This document shows positions 25,149 through 32,165 of a stretch of DNA of 64,000 bases, piece after piece. The position numbers were made by a program, and so were the translations under genes. Below the pieces are notes generated by a model, which ran no database searches, was not told the origin of the DNA, and was given only the letters and a program-made list of their open reading frames with translations. Each line of letters begins with the position of its first letter. Positions within the stretch are counted from its first letter, which is position 1. Source of the DNA: Bifidobacterium vansinderenii (lineage in GTDB: Bacteria; Actinomycetota; Actinomycetes; Actinomycetales; Bifidobacteriaceae); NCBI RefSeq assembly GCF_002234915.1, contig NZ_NEWD01000004.1, positions 248,001 to 312,000 on the forward strand. The letters are read 5' to 3'.

Positions 25149-25230
25149 ACTCAAATGATAGCAAGCGACACACCGCATTTGCCATCAAGTGATGACATGT
25201 GTAATCATATAGCCATGATTACAAGTGTCA
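25149..25230. promoter_or_regulatory. lysogeny switch operators
   Basis: Two inverted repeats lie between the divergent repressors. One is TGATAGCAA (25156-25164) with TTGCCATCA (25179-25187), one mismatch. The other is TGACATGTGTAATCA (25193-25207) with TGATTACAAGTGTCA (25216-25230), two mismatches, overlapping the Cro-like start codon. Confidence 0.7.
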
Positions 25231-25475
25231 TCGCCATGAAGGCCATGGACGCCCTCCGCGCCGCATCGGTTCGCAGCGGGCTGCCAAAGAATGAAATCGC
25301 AAAGCGTACAAACGTAGGACGCGATGCCGTAACCAAACGTCTTCAAAGCGACGACATCCGCATCGGCGCATTTTTCGACACAGCCGAAGCCATCGGAGTC
25401 GATCCCATTCAAATTCTCTCGGAGGCTTACGAGCAGCACAAAAAGGCGCTCGCTGACAAGGAGGGTATTCGATGA
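25215..25475 (+). CDS. Cro-like XRE-family regulator
   Basis: 86 residues from ATG 25215. The HTH SGLPKNEIAKRTNVGRDAVT (about 20-39) is a clear XRE helix-turn-helix. It is the first gene of the rightward early operon and lies opposite the CI-like gene, the Cro position. Its start codon lies inside a palindromic operator, and its stop overlaps the next gene (ATGA). Confidence 0.75.
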   Translation: MITSVIAMKAMDALRAASVRSGLPKNEIAKRTNVGRDAVTKRLQSDDIRIGAFFDTAEAIGVDPIQILSEAYEQHKKALADKEGIR

Positions 25476-25741
25476 ATGATCTCGTTTTTGATCTGGTCGC
25501 CTACAGGGAGGATCGTCCCGAGAAGGTCGAGGTTCTGATCCGGGCAACCCTGTCCGTCAATGGCGGGGAGGGATTGCTGAGCGTGGAGGTACCCGAGGAG
25601 CTGACCACGTCCAAGAAGACGCTGGCTTCGGCGGTCGCGGCCGGCATGGATCGCGCCATGGCCGCGGCCCGGCAAGGCAAAACGGAGGGCAGGCTCGACC
25701 CGCTGTACGAGCGCGACTACAAATCGGGAGCCCAACGATGA
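25472..25741 (+). CDS. early phage protein of unknown function
   Basis: 89 residues, MNDLVFDLVAYREDRPEKVE at the start, an acidic/beta-rich first half and a helical Ala-rich second half (ASAVAAGMDRAMAAARQGK). Overlaps its neighbours on both sides by ATGA, so it belongs to the early operon. No family recognised. Confidence 0.7.
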   Translation: MNDLVFDLVAYREDRPEKVEVLIRATLSVNGGEGLLSVEVPEELTTSKKTLASAVAAGMDRAMAAARQGKTEGRLDPLYERDYKSGAQR

Positions 25742-25974
25742 CCACGGCAGTTCACGTCACTGACACGACTCGTCAGCTCACGGTCGAGGATCTCGATCGG
25801 AGGATCAGTCTTTCGGTCACCGAGACCGCGCTGCTGCTGGGCATCCGTAACCGCAAGACCGTCTACGACATGATCGCCTGCGGGGACATCAAGGCCCGCA
25901 AGCGGATGAGCAAGCGCTCAAGGCGTAGTCAGTGGATGATCAACCCGCAGAGCGTCAAGGCGCTCGTCCAGTAA
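25738..25974 (+). CDS. HTH-17/excisionase-type DNA-binding protein
   Basis: 78 residues. LSVTETALLLGIRNRKTVYD followed by MIACGDIKARKRMSKRSRRS is the MerR-like helix-turn-helix plus basic wing of excisionase-type proteins. It is the third gene of the early operon. A regulator of early transcription or an Xis; the two cannot be separated here. Confidence 0.72.
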   Translation: MTTAVHVTDTTRQLTVEDLDRRISLSVTETALLLGIRNRKTVYDMIACGDIKARKRMSKRSRRSQWMINPQSVKALVQ

Positions 25975-25984
25975 CCCGGTTCTT

Positions 25985-26032
25985 CCCCGCCGTTGAGGTT
26001 GCCAATGCCTTCTGATCGGTTAGACGGCGGGG
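25985..26032 (+). terminator. hairpin after the first early genes
   Basis: CCCCGCCGT (25985-25993) pairs with ACGGCGGGG (26024-26032) across a 30-base loop, followed by ATTCTATCTTTT. It could attenuate transcription between the regulators and the next early genes, an antitermination-type arrangement. Confidence 0.55.
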
Positions 26033-26055
26033 ATTCTATCTTTTGGAGTCCAATC

Positions 26056-26229
26056 ATGAGAGACAAGATTCTTGCAGGCATCGCCGCCTGTGTCACTCCA
26101 CTGTTGTTTTTGGCCACGATCCTGCTGGACGGGATCCCCTGCACCGTCAGCATGGTCCTGTGTCTGGCCGCGGCCATGATCGTCATCGACAGGTCCGGCC
26201 TGCTGGATCGTCTGGTGGATTCGCTGTGA
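26056..26229 (+). CDS. small membrane protein
   Basis: 57 residues, MRDKILAGIAACVTPLLFLA onward, with two predicted transmembrane helices and a short ILLDGIPCT turn. TTTTGGAG precedes the ATG. Coupled to the next membrane protein by GTGA overlap. Function unknown. Confidence 0.6.
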   Translation: MRDKILAGIAACVTPLLFLATILLDGIPCTVSMVLCLAAAMIVIDRSGLLDRLVDSL

Positions 26230-26378
26230 CCCTGCTCGCCATCCCGATCGGGGTACTCGGGCTGATCATGCTGGCCGTTGGCACCCACAATGCTGACGGC
26301 ATGCTGGTCCTCGCCGGGTTCGTTCTGATCATGATCGCCTATTTCATCGTTCTCGTTCATTTTCTTGGAGAGGAGTAA
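26226..26378 (+). CDS. small two-helix membrane protein
   Basis: 50 residues from GTG 26226, which overlaps the preceding stop as GTGA. Two hydrophobic helices (LLAIPIGVLGLIMLAV and MLVLAGFVLIMIAYFIVLV). The pair of adjacent small membrane proteins may act together. It ends with the GGAGAGGAG that serves ssb, 2 bp before the ssb start. Confidence 0.6.
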   Translation: MTLLAIPIGVLGLIMLAVGTHNADGMLVLAGFVLIMIAYFIVLVHFLGEE

Positions 26379-26380
26379 CC

Positions 26381-26932
26381 ATGGCCGGAGAGACCATCGT
26401 CACCGTGGTCGGCAATCTTACAGCCGATCCGGAGCTCAGAACCATTCCCAGCGGCAGCGTTGTCGCGAACTTCACGGTCGCATCGACCCCCAGCACATGG
26501 GACGCGCGTGCCGGCCAATGGGTTGACGGCGAGCCCATGTTCCTGCGCTGCAGCGCGTGGGACGGTCGTACCTGGACGCTGGCCACGAACATCGCGCAAT
26601 CCCTGTCGAAGGGGCAGCGAGTCGTGGTGCAGGGCCGTCTGGGACAGCATTCCTATCAGGCGCAGGACGGCACGAACCGTACCGTGACGGAGCTGCGTGT
26701 GACCGCGATTGGCCCGGACCTGTCGAACCAGATCGCCGTATGCGAGAAGACCAGCGGATCCAACGCCTCGGCGCCTGCATCCGCTACCCCGCAGCCCGGC
26801 TATCAGGGTGGGTTCGCGGGAGCCGCGCGTAACCGTCAGCAGCCGCAGCAGCCGGCTGGCGAGGAGAGTCAGGAGCCGTGGGCGGCCGGTGCCACGTATG
26901 GCTCCGGGTATGGAGAGGAGCCCGAGTTCTGA
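26381..26932 (+). CDS. ssb: single-stranded DNA-binding protein
   Basis: 183 residues. The OB fold spans about 1-115 (VVGNLTADPELRTIPSGSVV, then FLRCSAWDG and KGQRVVVQGRLGQHSY). A Gln/Pro/Gly-rich linker leads to an acidic tip ending EEPEF, the phage counterpart of the host DDIPF partner-binding tip. It supports phage replication together with the initiator 800 bp downstream. Confidence 0.93.
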   Translation: MAGETIVTVVGNLTADPELRTIPSGSVVANFTVASTPSTWDARAGQWVDGEPMFLRCSAWDGRTWTLATNIAQSLSKGQRVVVQGRLGQHSYQAQDGTNRTVTELRVTAIGPDLSNQIAVCEKTSGSNASAPASATPQPGYQGGFAGAARNRQQPQQPAGEESQEPWAAGATYGSGYGEEPEF

Positions 26933-27234
26933 TGGTGTTCGGTACGGAACCGCAAAGGAAGTCGCGTCGTTTTGTGGATTGGGAGCGTGATCTGATCCGC
27001 GAGGCTCTCAGGGATCTCGAGGACATTCAGGCCAGGAAGACGAACGGCACGCTGAGGCCGGGGCCCGCGGCGGATGTGGCGAAGAGCGTCATCCACCGGC
27101 TGGGCCGTGACCTGGACCACAAGGGCAAGCACGGCACGCCCGCATCCCTGTCGCGTGCGGAGCTGATCGCGGGCAACGGGTGGATCCCCGAAGCGATCCA
27201 GATACTCGACACGATGATTGGAGGCGCGAGATGA
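26932..27234 (+). CDS. phage protein of unknown function
   Basis: 100 residues from ATG 26932 (TGATG overlap with ssb). Helical, charged sequence: RRFVDWERDLIREALRDLED and a C-terminal AELIAGNGWIPEAIQILDTM. No recognised domain. Its place between ssb and the initiator suggests a replication accessory role, without direct evidence. Confidence 0.65.
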   Translation: MVFGTEPQRKSRRFVDWERDLIREALRDLEDIQARKTNGTLRPGPAADVAKSVIHRLGRDLDHKGKHGTPASLSRAELIAGNGWIPEAIQILDTMIGGAR

Positions 27235-27389
27235 TCGCGGTGCAGAAGACCACGGACGGGATCCTGGTGGACATGGACGACGCGAGGTTCGTCACGTCCT
27301 CGGCCGAGCAGGGCTCGCACATGAGCCTGTTCCTCACCGAAGATCAGGCGTCCCGGTTGGAGGATCTGCTGGCCAGGAGGCACGTATGA
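27231..27389 (+). CDS. small phage protein of unknown function
   Basis: 52 residues from ATG 27231 (ATGA overlap). MIAVQKTTDGILVDMDDARF then LFLTEDQASRLEDLLARRHV: a short beta part and a terminal helix. No family recognised. Confidence 0.6.
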   Translation: MIAVQKTTDGILVDMDDARFVTSSAEQGSHMSLFLTEDQASRLEDLLARRHV

Positions 27390-27742
27390 GCCGTGAGCCC
27401 TCCGAGGGGTTGAAGGCCGTGGTGGACGAGCGCGACAACTGGTCGTGCGTCCGCTGCGGCGTTTCCTTGTATGCCACTGGTGGCAGCCGGCATCACCGGC
27501 AACTGCGCAGCCAGCAGCCGAACCCCAAACTCTTGAATCGCCCGTCGAATCTGATCCTCCTGTGCGGATCCGGCTCGACGGGCTGTCACGGCTGGGTGCA
27601 CGCGCATCCGGCCGAATCCTACGAACAGGGCTGGCTCGTCCATGGATGGGATGATCCCGCCCTGATACCGGTCCGATACCGGATCGGCGACCGTTTCCAC
27701 ACACTGCTGCTCGACGACGAGGGCAACAAGGAGGAGTCATGA
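27386..27742 (+). CDS. HNH-type zinc-binding nuclease-like protein
   Basis: 118 residues from ATG 27386 (ATGA overlap). CVRCGVSLYATGGSRHHRQL, then SNLILLCGSGSTGCHGWVHA gives the C-x2-C, HH, N, C-x5-C-H spacing of an HNH fold with a structural zinc. Phage early HNH proteins are often nicking or homing enzymes; the role here is not established. It overlaps the initiator gene. Confidence 0.65.
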   Translation: MSREPSEGLKAVVDERDNWSCVRCGVSLYATGGSRHHRQLRSQQPNPKLLNRPSNLILLCGSGSTGCHGWVHAHPAESYEQGWLVHGWDDPALIPVRYRIGDRFHTLLLDDEGNKEES

Positions 27743-28893
27743 GTGTCGGAGCCGTTGACTGGGCGCTGCGCAAGGCGCCCGTGGGAAGCAACCAGTCCGC
27801 CAGACTGGTGCTGATCGCGCTCGCGAATCTCGTGGACGACGAGGGCCGTGACGCGCATCCCCCGGTATCGAAGCTGGTCGCGTGGCTCGAGATGAGCGAG
27901 TCCACGGTACGCCGCGCCATGAAGTACCTGGAGGGCGAGGGGCTGATCCGTAGGGGCGACCAGCGTCTGGTGAGCCATTTCGACGAGTTCCACCGTCCCG
28001 TCGTGTGGGATCTGGTCATGACCCGCGAGCGGAAGCTGGACCTTCGGGACGACCCCGACAAGGCGAAGGGCGGTAGGAAACCCGGTGTCAGAAAGACAGT
28101 GGGTAAACCCCGCAAACCCGGTGTCAAAAAGAACGTGGGTTCCACCAAACCCACTGTCAAAACGACACCCGGTTTCAAGCGGAAACCCCCTGTCACCCAT
28201 GACACCACCCAGGTGTCACCGGTGACAGACAGTACATCCCTAGTACGTAATAACCCTTCTGTCCCCTACGGGGACATCTCCCCTGCCGGGGAGAACCCGC
28301 CCGCCGAAACCAACCCCACGAAACCGGAGACCATGCTCGCCGACTGGATGAGCGCCCTGCTCGCCGGCCAGCACATCCAGCCCAACGCCAAAAGCCGCCG
28401 CCGGGAACTGCAGGCCGCACGCCGACTGCTCGACCGGACGGACCTGGACACCATCCAGGCCATGGCCCGCTGGGCGGTCATGCACGACTGGTGGCAGTCC
28501 ACCGTCCGCAGCCTGACCGCCTTGGACCGCAACTGGGACACGATCCGCGCACAGCACCACCGCGACACCCAGACCAGACGCCCCGTCGACCCGACCGACC
28601 GCCCCCTGTGGCCCGAACCCGCGGACAAGCCCGACAAGCCGACCCCGATCCCCGCCCGCCACGAAACCAGCGAACACAAGCACACGGCCGGATGCCAGCA
28701 CGTCACCGCCATCATCCAGCCGATCGAACACCGGTTCCCCACCGACCGCGTAGGAGGCCGATTCGGCAGCTCGCCGCGCTCGCAGGCACGCCAGCTGGCG
28801 GCGGACATGCTCAACGAGGGCAAGGATCCGAGCGAGATCCGCGGCGTGCTGACCGGCCGACTGGCGCCCGACGAGCTCATGCAGATCGCCTAG
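27739..28893 (+). CDS. replication initiator-like protein with winged-helix domain
   Basis: 384 residues. The N-terminal winged helix (AVDWALRKAPVGSNQSARLV through SESTVRRAMKYLEGEGLIRR, about 5-75) resembles phage replication initiators. The middle (about 110-190) is a Lys/Pro/Val/Thr-rich low-complexity linker encoded by DNA repeats. A conserved C-terminal helical domain follows from about 195 (KPETMLADWMSALLAGQHIQ). The layout, an iteron array inside the initiator gene, is that of lambda O. A DNA helicase gene is not visible in this operon, so host DnaB is presumably recruited. Confidence 0.72.
   Translation: MSVGAVDWALRKAPVGSNQSARLVLIALANLVDDEGRDAHPPVSKLVAWLEMSESTVRRAMKYLEGEGLIRRGDQRLVSHFDEFHRPVVWDLVMTRERKLDLRDDPDKAKGGRKPGVRKTVGKPRKPGVKKNVGSTKPTVKTTPGFKRKPPVTHDTTQVSPVTDSTSLVRNNPSVPYGDISPAGENPPAETNPTKPETMLADWMSALLAGQHIQPNAKSRRRELQAARRLLDRTDLDTIQAMARWAVMHDWWQSTVRSLTALDRNWDTIRAQHHRDTQTRRPVDPTDRPLWPEPADKPDKPTPIPARHETSEHKHTAGCQHVTAIIQPIEHRFPTDRVGGRFGSSPRSQARQLAADMLNEGKDPSEIRGVLTGRLAPDELMQIA
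28078..28227. repeat. iteron-like array, candidate replication origin
   Basis: Four related units begin at 28078, 28114, 28147 and 28183 (steps 36, 33, 36), each opening AAACCC-x-x-TGTCA. The first three close with GTGGGT or CCGGTTT, giving internal dyad symmetry. A 14-bp palindrome TGTCACCGGTGACA follows at 28214-28227, then the AT-richer stretch 28228-28256 (CCCTAGTACGTAATAACC). Confidence 0.6.
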
Positions 28894-28909
28894 GAAGGAA
28901 ACCAACGAA

Positions 28910-29515
28910 ATGAATGAAACCGACAAGCCCGTCCGTCTGCTGTGGGTGGACGTGGAGACCACGGGACTGGACCCCGTGCGTGATCACCTGCTGGAGGCGA
29001 GCGTGAGGGTCACGGACCTGAGTGGCGTGGAGCTCTCCCGCCATCACGTGCTGGCCCGCCCCGAGCACTGGGAGACGGTCCTGAAGACCATGGACGCCGG
29101 CTGGCGCCACACGCACACCGTCAACGGGCTGATCCAGGCGGTCGACGCAGTGGCCCCGCATCTGGGCGACATCCGGTTCGCGGGACTCGGTCTGACCGCG
29201 TTCATCGCCGCACAGGCCGGTGAGGCGGTCCTCCGTCCGGCTGGATGGAACCCGCAGTTCGACATGCGCTGGCTCACCCGTACGGCACCCGACGCCCTGG
29301 GCCTGCTGGACTACCACTGGATGGACGTACAGTCCGCGTTCGCACTGCTCGAGCACCTGTCCCCCGACACTGCCAAGAGGATCCTCGACCAGACGCCCCA
29401 GACCGATCACAGGAGCGACCAGTGCCTCGACAGGGAGATAAGCGTCTACAGGCTCCTGCGCCAAGCCATGCTCATCGGCCCCCTCGGATTCCACGAGGTG
29501 ACCCCATGCAGCTGA
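28910..29515 (+). CDS. oligoribonuclease/DnaQ-like DEDDh exonuclease
   Basis: 201 residues. WVDVETTGLDPVRDHLLEAS (about 12-31) carries the first Asp-Glu pair, GWNPQFDMRWL the second Asp, and HRSDQCLDREISVYRLLRQA the His and last Asp, so all DEDDh residues are present in order. This is the small-exonuclease (Orn) layout: degradation of short RNA or proofreading-type 3'-5' activity. It is the last recognisable DNA/RNA-metabolism gene before the tiny-gene cassette, and its 3' end overlaps the next gene by 10 bp. Confidence 0.82.
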   Translation: MNETDKPVRLLWVDVETTGLDPVRDHLLEASVRVTDLSGVELSRHHVLARPEHWETVLKTMDAGWRHTHTVNGLIQAVDAVAPHLGDIRFAGLGLTAFIAAQAGEAVLRPAGWNPQFDMRWLTRTAPDALGLLDYHWMDVQSAFALLEHLSPDTAKRILDQTPQTDHRSDQCLDREISVYRLLRQAMLIGPLGFHEVTPCS

Positions 29516-29703
29516 AAGTCACCGCGCAGGCCAGCCAGCACGGCAACTGCGTCATCCTCAAAACCGACCTCACCCACTCCCGCGGCAGCAAAGCCAGGGA
29601 GCTCACATCCTGGCGCATCACCCCGGAACAGGCCGAGGCGCTCGCCGACCAGTTGGATCAGGCGCTCGACGAATGCGAACGCCGCAGGAAGGAGAACCAA
29701 TGA
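29506..29703 (+). CDS. small phage protein of unknown function
   Basis: 65 residues from ATG 29506, inside the end of the exonuclease gene. ITPEQAEALADQLDQALDEC gives a predicted C-terminal helix; the first half looks like short beta strands. Coupled to the next gene by ATGA. Confidence 0.6.
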   Translation: MQLKVTAQASQHGNCVILKTDLTHSRGSKARELTSWRITPEQAEALADQLDQALDECERRRKENQ

Positions 29704-29963
29704 CAACCCCGAGGAAATACCACCGGCTGAGCCCATGCCCGTTCTGCCATACCAGGATTCGTGTCACGCGCATCCCCGCCCCGTACGGGTGGAAGTGGCG
29801 GTACGAGTGCCCGTCCTGCCATGTGCGCTTCTACACGATGCACACCACCTCCCGGATCCCCACGGACAAAGCGTTGCGTACCGGGATCCGCGTGTGGAAC
29901 CGCGCGGTCAACGGCCACAAGGGATTCGCATGGTATCTGGATTGCATCAGGGAGCAGCTATGA
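29700..29963 (+). CDS. Lar-type zinc-ribbon protein (possible restriction alleviation)
   Basis: 87 residues from ATG 29700. LSPCPFCHTRIRVTRIPAPY, YECPSCHVRFYTM and a terminal ALRTGIRVWNRAV match the pattern PCPFC-xn-C-x2-C-xn-A-x-x-x-WN of the restriction-alleviation (Lar) family of phage zinc ribbons. Lar of Rac modulates type I restriction; for most homologues this activity is untested. Confidence 0.65.
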   Translation: MTTPRKYHRLSPCPFCHTRIRVTRIPAPYGWKWRYECPSCHVRFYTMHTTSRIPTDKALRTGIRVWNRAVNGHKGFAWYLDCIREQL

Positions 29964-30115
29964 GCATGCGCGACATCCTGACCGAACGCTATCCCATCCC
30001 CGACCACCCGTACGAGCCCATCCAGATAAGCCGGCTCGAGTTCGCGGTCATGCAGGCCCAGGCATTCGCCGCCGGCGTCGCATGGCAAAAACAACACCAA
30101 GAGGAGAACCAATGA
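29960..30115 (+). CDS. small phage protein of unknown function
   Basis: 51 residues from ATG 29960 (ATGA overlap). IQISRLEFAVMQAQAFAAGV is a predicted helix; the N-terminal MSMRDILTERYPIPDHPYEP is probably extended. Part of the overlapping early cassette. Confidence 0.55.
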   Translation: MSMRDILTERYPIPDHPYEPIQISRLEFAVMQAQAFAAGVAWQKQHQEENQ

Positions 30116-30381
30116 GCATCATCTCAGACGAGGCCAACCGCCTCTACCCGGACCCGTACCAGCGTCTCGCCTACACCAATGGCGCCCTACGCCCACCCAC
30201 GCCACCCGAGATCGACGCCATGGCCCACGCGCTCGCCGACTTCAGCCGCATGCGCTACCGTCCCGGCGACCCGGACGACTGGGATCGCCTGCCCGAACCC
30301 ATCCGCCAGACCTGGCGCGAGGAGGCCCTCCACGCGCTCAACGCACTCCACACCGCAATGATTATCGAGGAGACCGCATGA
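30112..30381 (+). CDS. small acidic phage protein of unknown function
   Basis: 89 residues from ATG 30112 (ATGA overlap). Strongly acidic and helical: PPEIDAMAHALADFSRMRYR, then LPEPIRQTWREEALHALNAL. No domain recognised. Confidence 0.6.
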   Translation: MSIISDEANRLYPDPYQRLAYTNGALRPPTPPEIDAMAHALADFSRMRYRPGDPDDWDRLPEPIRQTWREEALHALNALHTAMIIEETA

Positions 30382-30581
30382 ACAACGACCAGACGGCCCG
30401 CATCTACACCCAAACCGAACTCGCCCACGCCATCAGCGACACGCTCGACCGTCTCGACCTGACCATCACCCCCAACCAGCGAGACGACGGAGAGGCCGAC
30501 TGGGAAACCATCCAGGCGCTCGCCGACGGCGTGTACGAGCAGGGCATGGAGACCGACATCAGCATGCTGGAGGACGCATGA
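30378..30581 (+). CDS. small acidic phage protein of unknown function
   Basis: 67 residues. QTELAHAISDTLDRLDLTIT and a highly acidic C-terminus (GMETDISMLEDA). Overlaps both neighbours by ATGA. Small acidic early proteins are a typical form of DNA mimics and inhibitors, but nothing specific is visible. Confidence 0.58.
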   Translation: MNNDQTARIYTQTELAHAISDTLDRLDLTITPNQRDDGEADWETIQALADGVYEQGMETDISMLEDA

Positions 30582-30727
30582 TCGGCGAGCACGTGGCCCG
30601 CATCATCATCCGCTGGTGGCGGGCAGGCCTGACCATCCAGGAGATCCAAGAAAATATCCCGTTCATCCCGCACGACCAGCTCGCCGAACTGATCGGCACC
30701 TACGAAACACGAAAGGACCAGCAATGA
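30578..30727 (+). CDS. very small helical phage protein
   Basis: 49 residues. MIGEHVARIIIRWWRAGLTI then IPFIPHDQLAELIGTYETRK. It is supported by exact ATGA overlaps with genes on both sides, keeping the cassette continuous; without it a 150-bp hole would break the chain. The pattern WWRAGLTIQEI resembles a short HTH helix pair. Confidence 0.6.
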   Translation: MIGEHVARIIIRWWRAGLTIQEIQENIPFIPHDQLAELIGTYETRKDQQ

Positions 30728-30927
30728 GCTTCCCGATAAACGTAATCCGCGGCACCCTGACCGACATCGCCTTCAAAGATCCGGAAAACAAGCTCCGCTA
30801 CGACGTCGACGACATCCACCCCATCAGCACCAGAACCATCCTCATCCCCCAAGGCTTCACCTACGAGGAATTCGTCGCCATCACCGAAGCCATCCACACC
30901 GCGCTCGCAGGCATGGAGGAATCATGA
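30724..30927 (+). CDS. small phage protein of unknown function
   Basis: 67 residues from ATG 30724. MSFPINVIRGTLTDIAFKDP then FTYEEFVAITEAIHTALAGM. AAAGGACC lies just upstream. Overlaps both neighbours by ATGA. No family recognised. Confidence 0.58.
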   Translation: MSFPINVIRGTLTDIAFKDPENKLRYDVDDIHPISTRTILIPQGFTYEEFVAITEAIHTALAGMEES

Positions 30928-31181
30928 GCATCTACACCACACAGGACGAGGAAATCAGTCTGTCGAGCATCCTCCACGACTACAGCCATGCATGGTCCGG
31001 CGATCCTGACGACATCGACCTGCGCGCCCAGCGGTTCGCCCAATGGCTTGCCGAGCATGACAGGGAGCAGATGGCCCGAGCCTGGTTCATCGGCTGCAAC
31101 GCCGGCATCCGCTGGGCCCAGGGCAACGCGGACCAGCCACTCGCCAACCCCTACGACACCGACACGGAGGAATCATGCTGA
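30924..31181 (+). CDS. small acidic phage protein of unknown function
   Basis: 85 residues, MSIYTTQDEEISLSSILHDY at the start. RAQRFAQWLAEHDREQMARA is a predicted amphipathic helix and the C-terminus is acidic. Its last 7 bases overlap the next gene. Confidence 0.58.
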   Translation: MSIYTTQDEEISLSSILHDYSHAWSGDPDDIDLRAQRFAQWLAEHDREQMARAWFIGCNAGIRWAQGNADQPLANPYDTDTEESC

Positions 31182-31327
31182 CCGAAACGCAACGTCGCCT
31201 CATGGCCATCGCATGGGACGAGGGATACCACGCACACACACCAGAACACATGGTCGGCCCGGACAGGATGGGCGCCTATCATCCTCCGATCAATCCGTAC
31301 GACCGCACACGACCGGAGGAGGACTGA
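31175..31327 (+). CDS. very small phage protein
   Basis: 50 residues from ATG 31175, with GGAGGAATC as an excellent ribosome site. MLTETQRRLMAIAWDEGYHA then PPINPYDRTRPEED. The pattern (short helix, EGY, HT/P, NPY near the end) is a common one in actinophage tiny proteins. Its TGA shares a base with the next ATG (TGATG). Confidence 0.6.
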   Translation: MLTETQRRLMAIAWDEGYHAHTPEHMVGPDRMGAYHPPINPYDRTRPEED

Positions 31328-31548
31328 TGGTCATCCTGCTTACCCTGCTGCTCGCCGTCCTGCTCTGTCTCGTGGTCGGTCTGCCGACCCGGCTGCTCGC
31401 CAACCTGTGGGCCGTATGCCCAGGGCATCCGCAGCCTGACGACTGGATCACCGCGCTTATCCTCGTCGCCATATCCGAGCTGGGCATCGCGGGGATCCTG
31501 TACGTCTGCTATCAGCTTGCGGGATGGATCCTGACCCTGATCGCATGA
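31327..31548 (+). CDS. small membrane protein
   Basis: 73 residues: two transmembrane segments, MVILLTLLLAVLLCLVVGLP and ITALILVAISELGIAGILYV continuing hydrophobic to the end, separated by a polar WAVCPGHPQPDD loop. No family recognised. Confidence 0.6.
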   Translation: MVILLTLLLAVLLCLVVGLPTRLLANLWAVCPGHPQPDDWITALILVAISELGIAGILYVCYQLAGWILTLIA

Positions 31549-31570
31549 ACACCACCAAGAAGGGAAACCA

Positions 31571-31762
31571 ATGACCACGCTTCTGCAGAGGACCCTGTAC
31601 CGGGAAATACTCAAGAACAGCAAATACGGGGCGGACGACGCGTTCACGACTGGCCGGCACGACGGACTGTCGTATGCGCTGCATCGACTCATCGACGAGG
31701 ACGGCTCGAACCTGGCCGGCTGCCCCCTGTACGACCCGCCGAAAGGGAGGGACGGCAGATGA
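31571..31762 (+). CDS. small phage protein of unknown function
   Basis: 63 residues with AAGAAGGGAAACC before the ATG. MTTLLQRTLYREILKNSKYG then a helix DGLSYALHRLIDED and a Pro/Gly/Lys tail. Overlaps the next gene by ATGA. Confidence 0.57.
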   Translation: MTTLLQRTLYREILKNSKYGADDAFTTGRHDGLSYALHRLIDEDGSNLAGCPLYDPPKGRDGR

Positions 31763-31950
31763 CGAACATCACGCAGCGCGACCGCGCGTACCGGCACGTG
31801 ATTGACCAGGTCAATGCGATGATCGAGGATTCAGCAGAGCACGTGGAGGATCCACGGGCCCGTGTCGGCTACCGTCGCATGGGACACGAGATCATCCGCG
31901 TGCTCGAGGAGGAAATGCGCCCACCCGCCAGCATGAGAAAACCACGATGA
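31759..31950 (+). CDS. small helical phage protein
   Basis: 63 residues. Predicted almost all helical (AYRHVIDQVNAMIEDSAEHV, MGHEIIRVLEEEM). No domain recognised. Its stop overlaps the next ATG (ATGA). Confidence 0.57.
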   Translation: MTNITQRDRAYRHVIDQVNAMIEDSAEHVEDPRARVGYRRMGHEIIRVLEEEMRPPASMRKPR

Positions 31951-32111
31951 CCCGATTCCTCACGATCCTGTGCACCGGGAGCCTCATCATCAACCTCATC
32001 CTCCTGACCATCATCGCCCTCACCCCCACACCACACCAGGAGACACCACAACCCACACCAACTACCAGCAGCCCACCACCAACCCAACCACCCGAAATCC
32101 GGACCATATGA
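31947..32111 (+). CDS. small signal-anchored, Thr/Pro-rich surface protein
   Basis: 54 residues. MTRFLTILCTGSLIINLILL continues hydrophobic to about residue 25, then a Thr/Pro/Ser/Gln tail (TPTPHQETPQPTPTTSSPPP). This is a membrane anchor with a disordered exported tail. Cys9 lies too early for a normal lipobox. Possible cell-envelope role; unproven. Confidence 0.58.
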   Translation: MTRFLTILCTGSLIINLILLTIIALTPTPHQETPQPTPTTSSPPPTQPPEIRTI

Positions 32112-32165
32112 AAACGCCCCGCCCGAGGGCAGAGGCCGATACACACAAGCACGGGAGGGACAACC

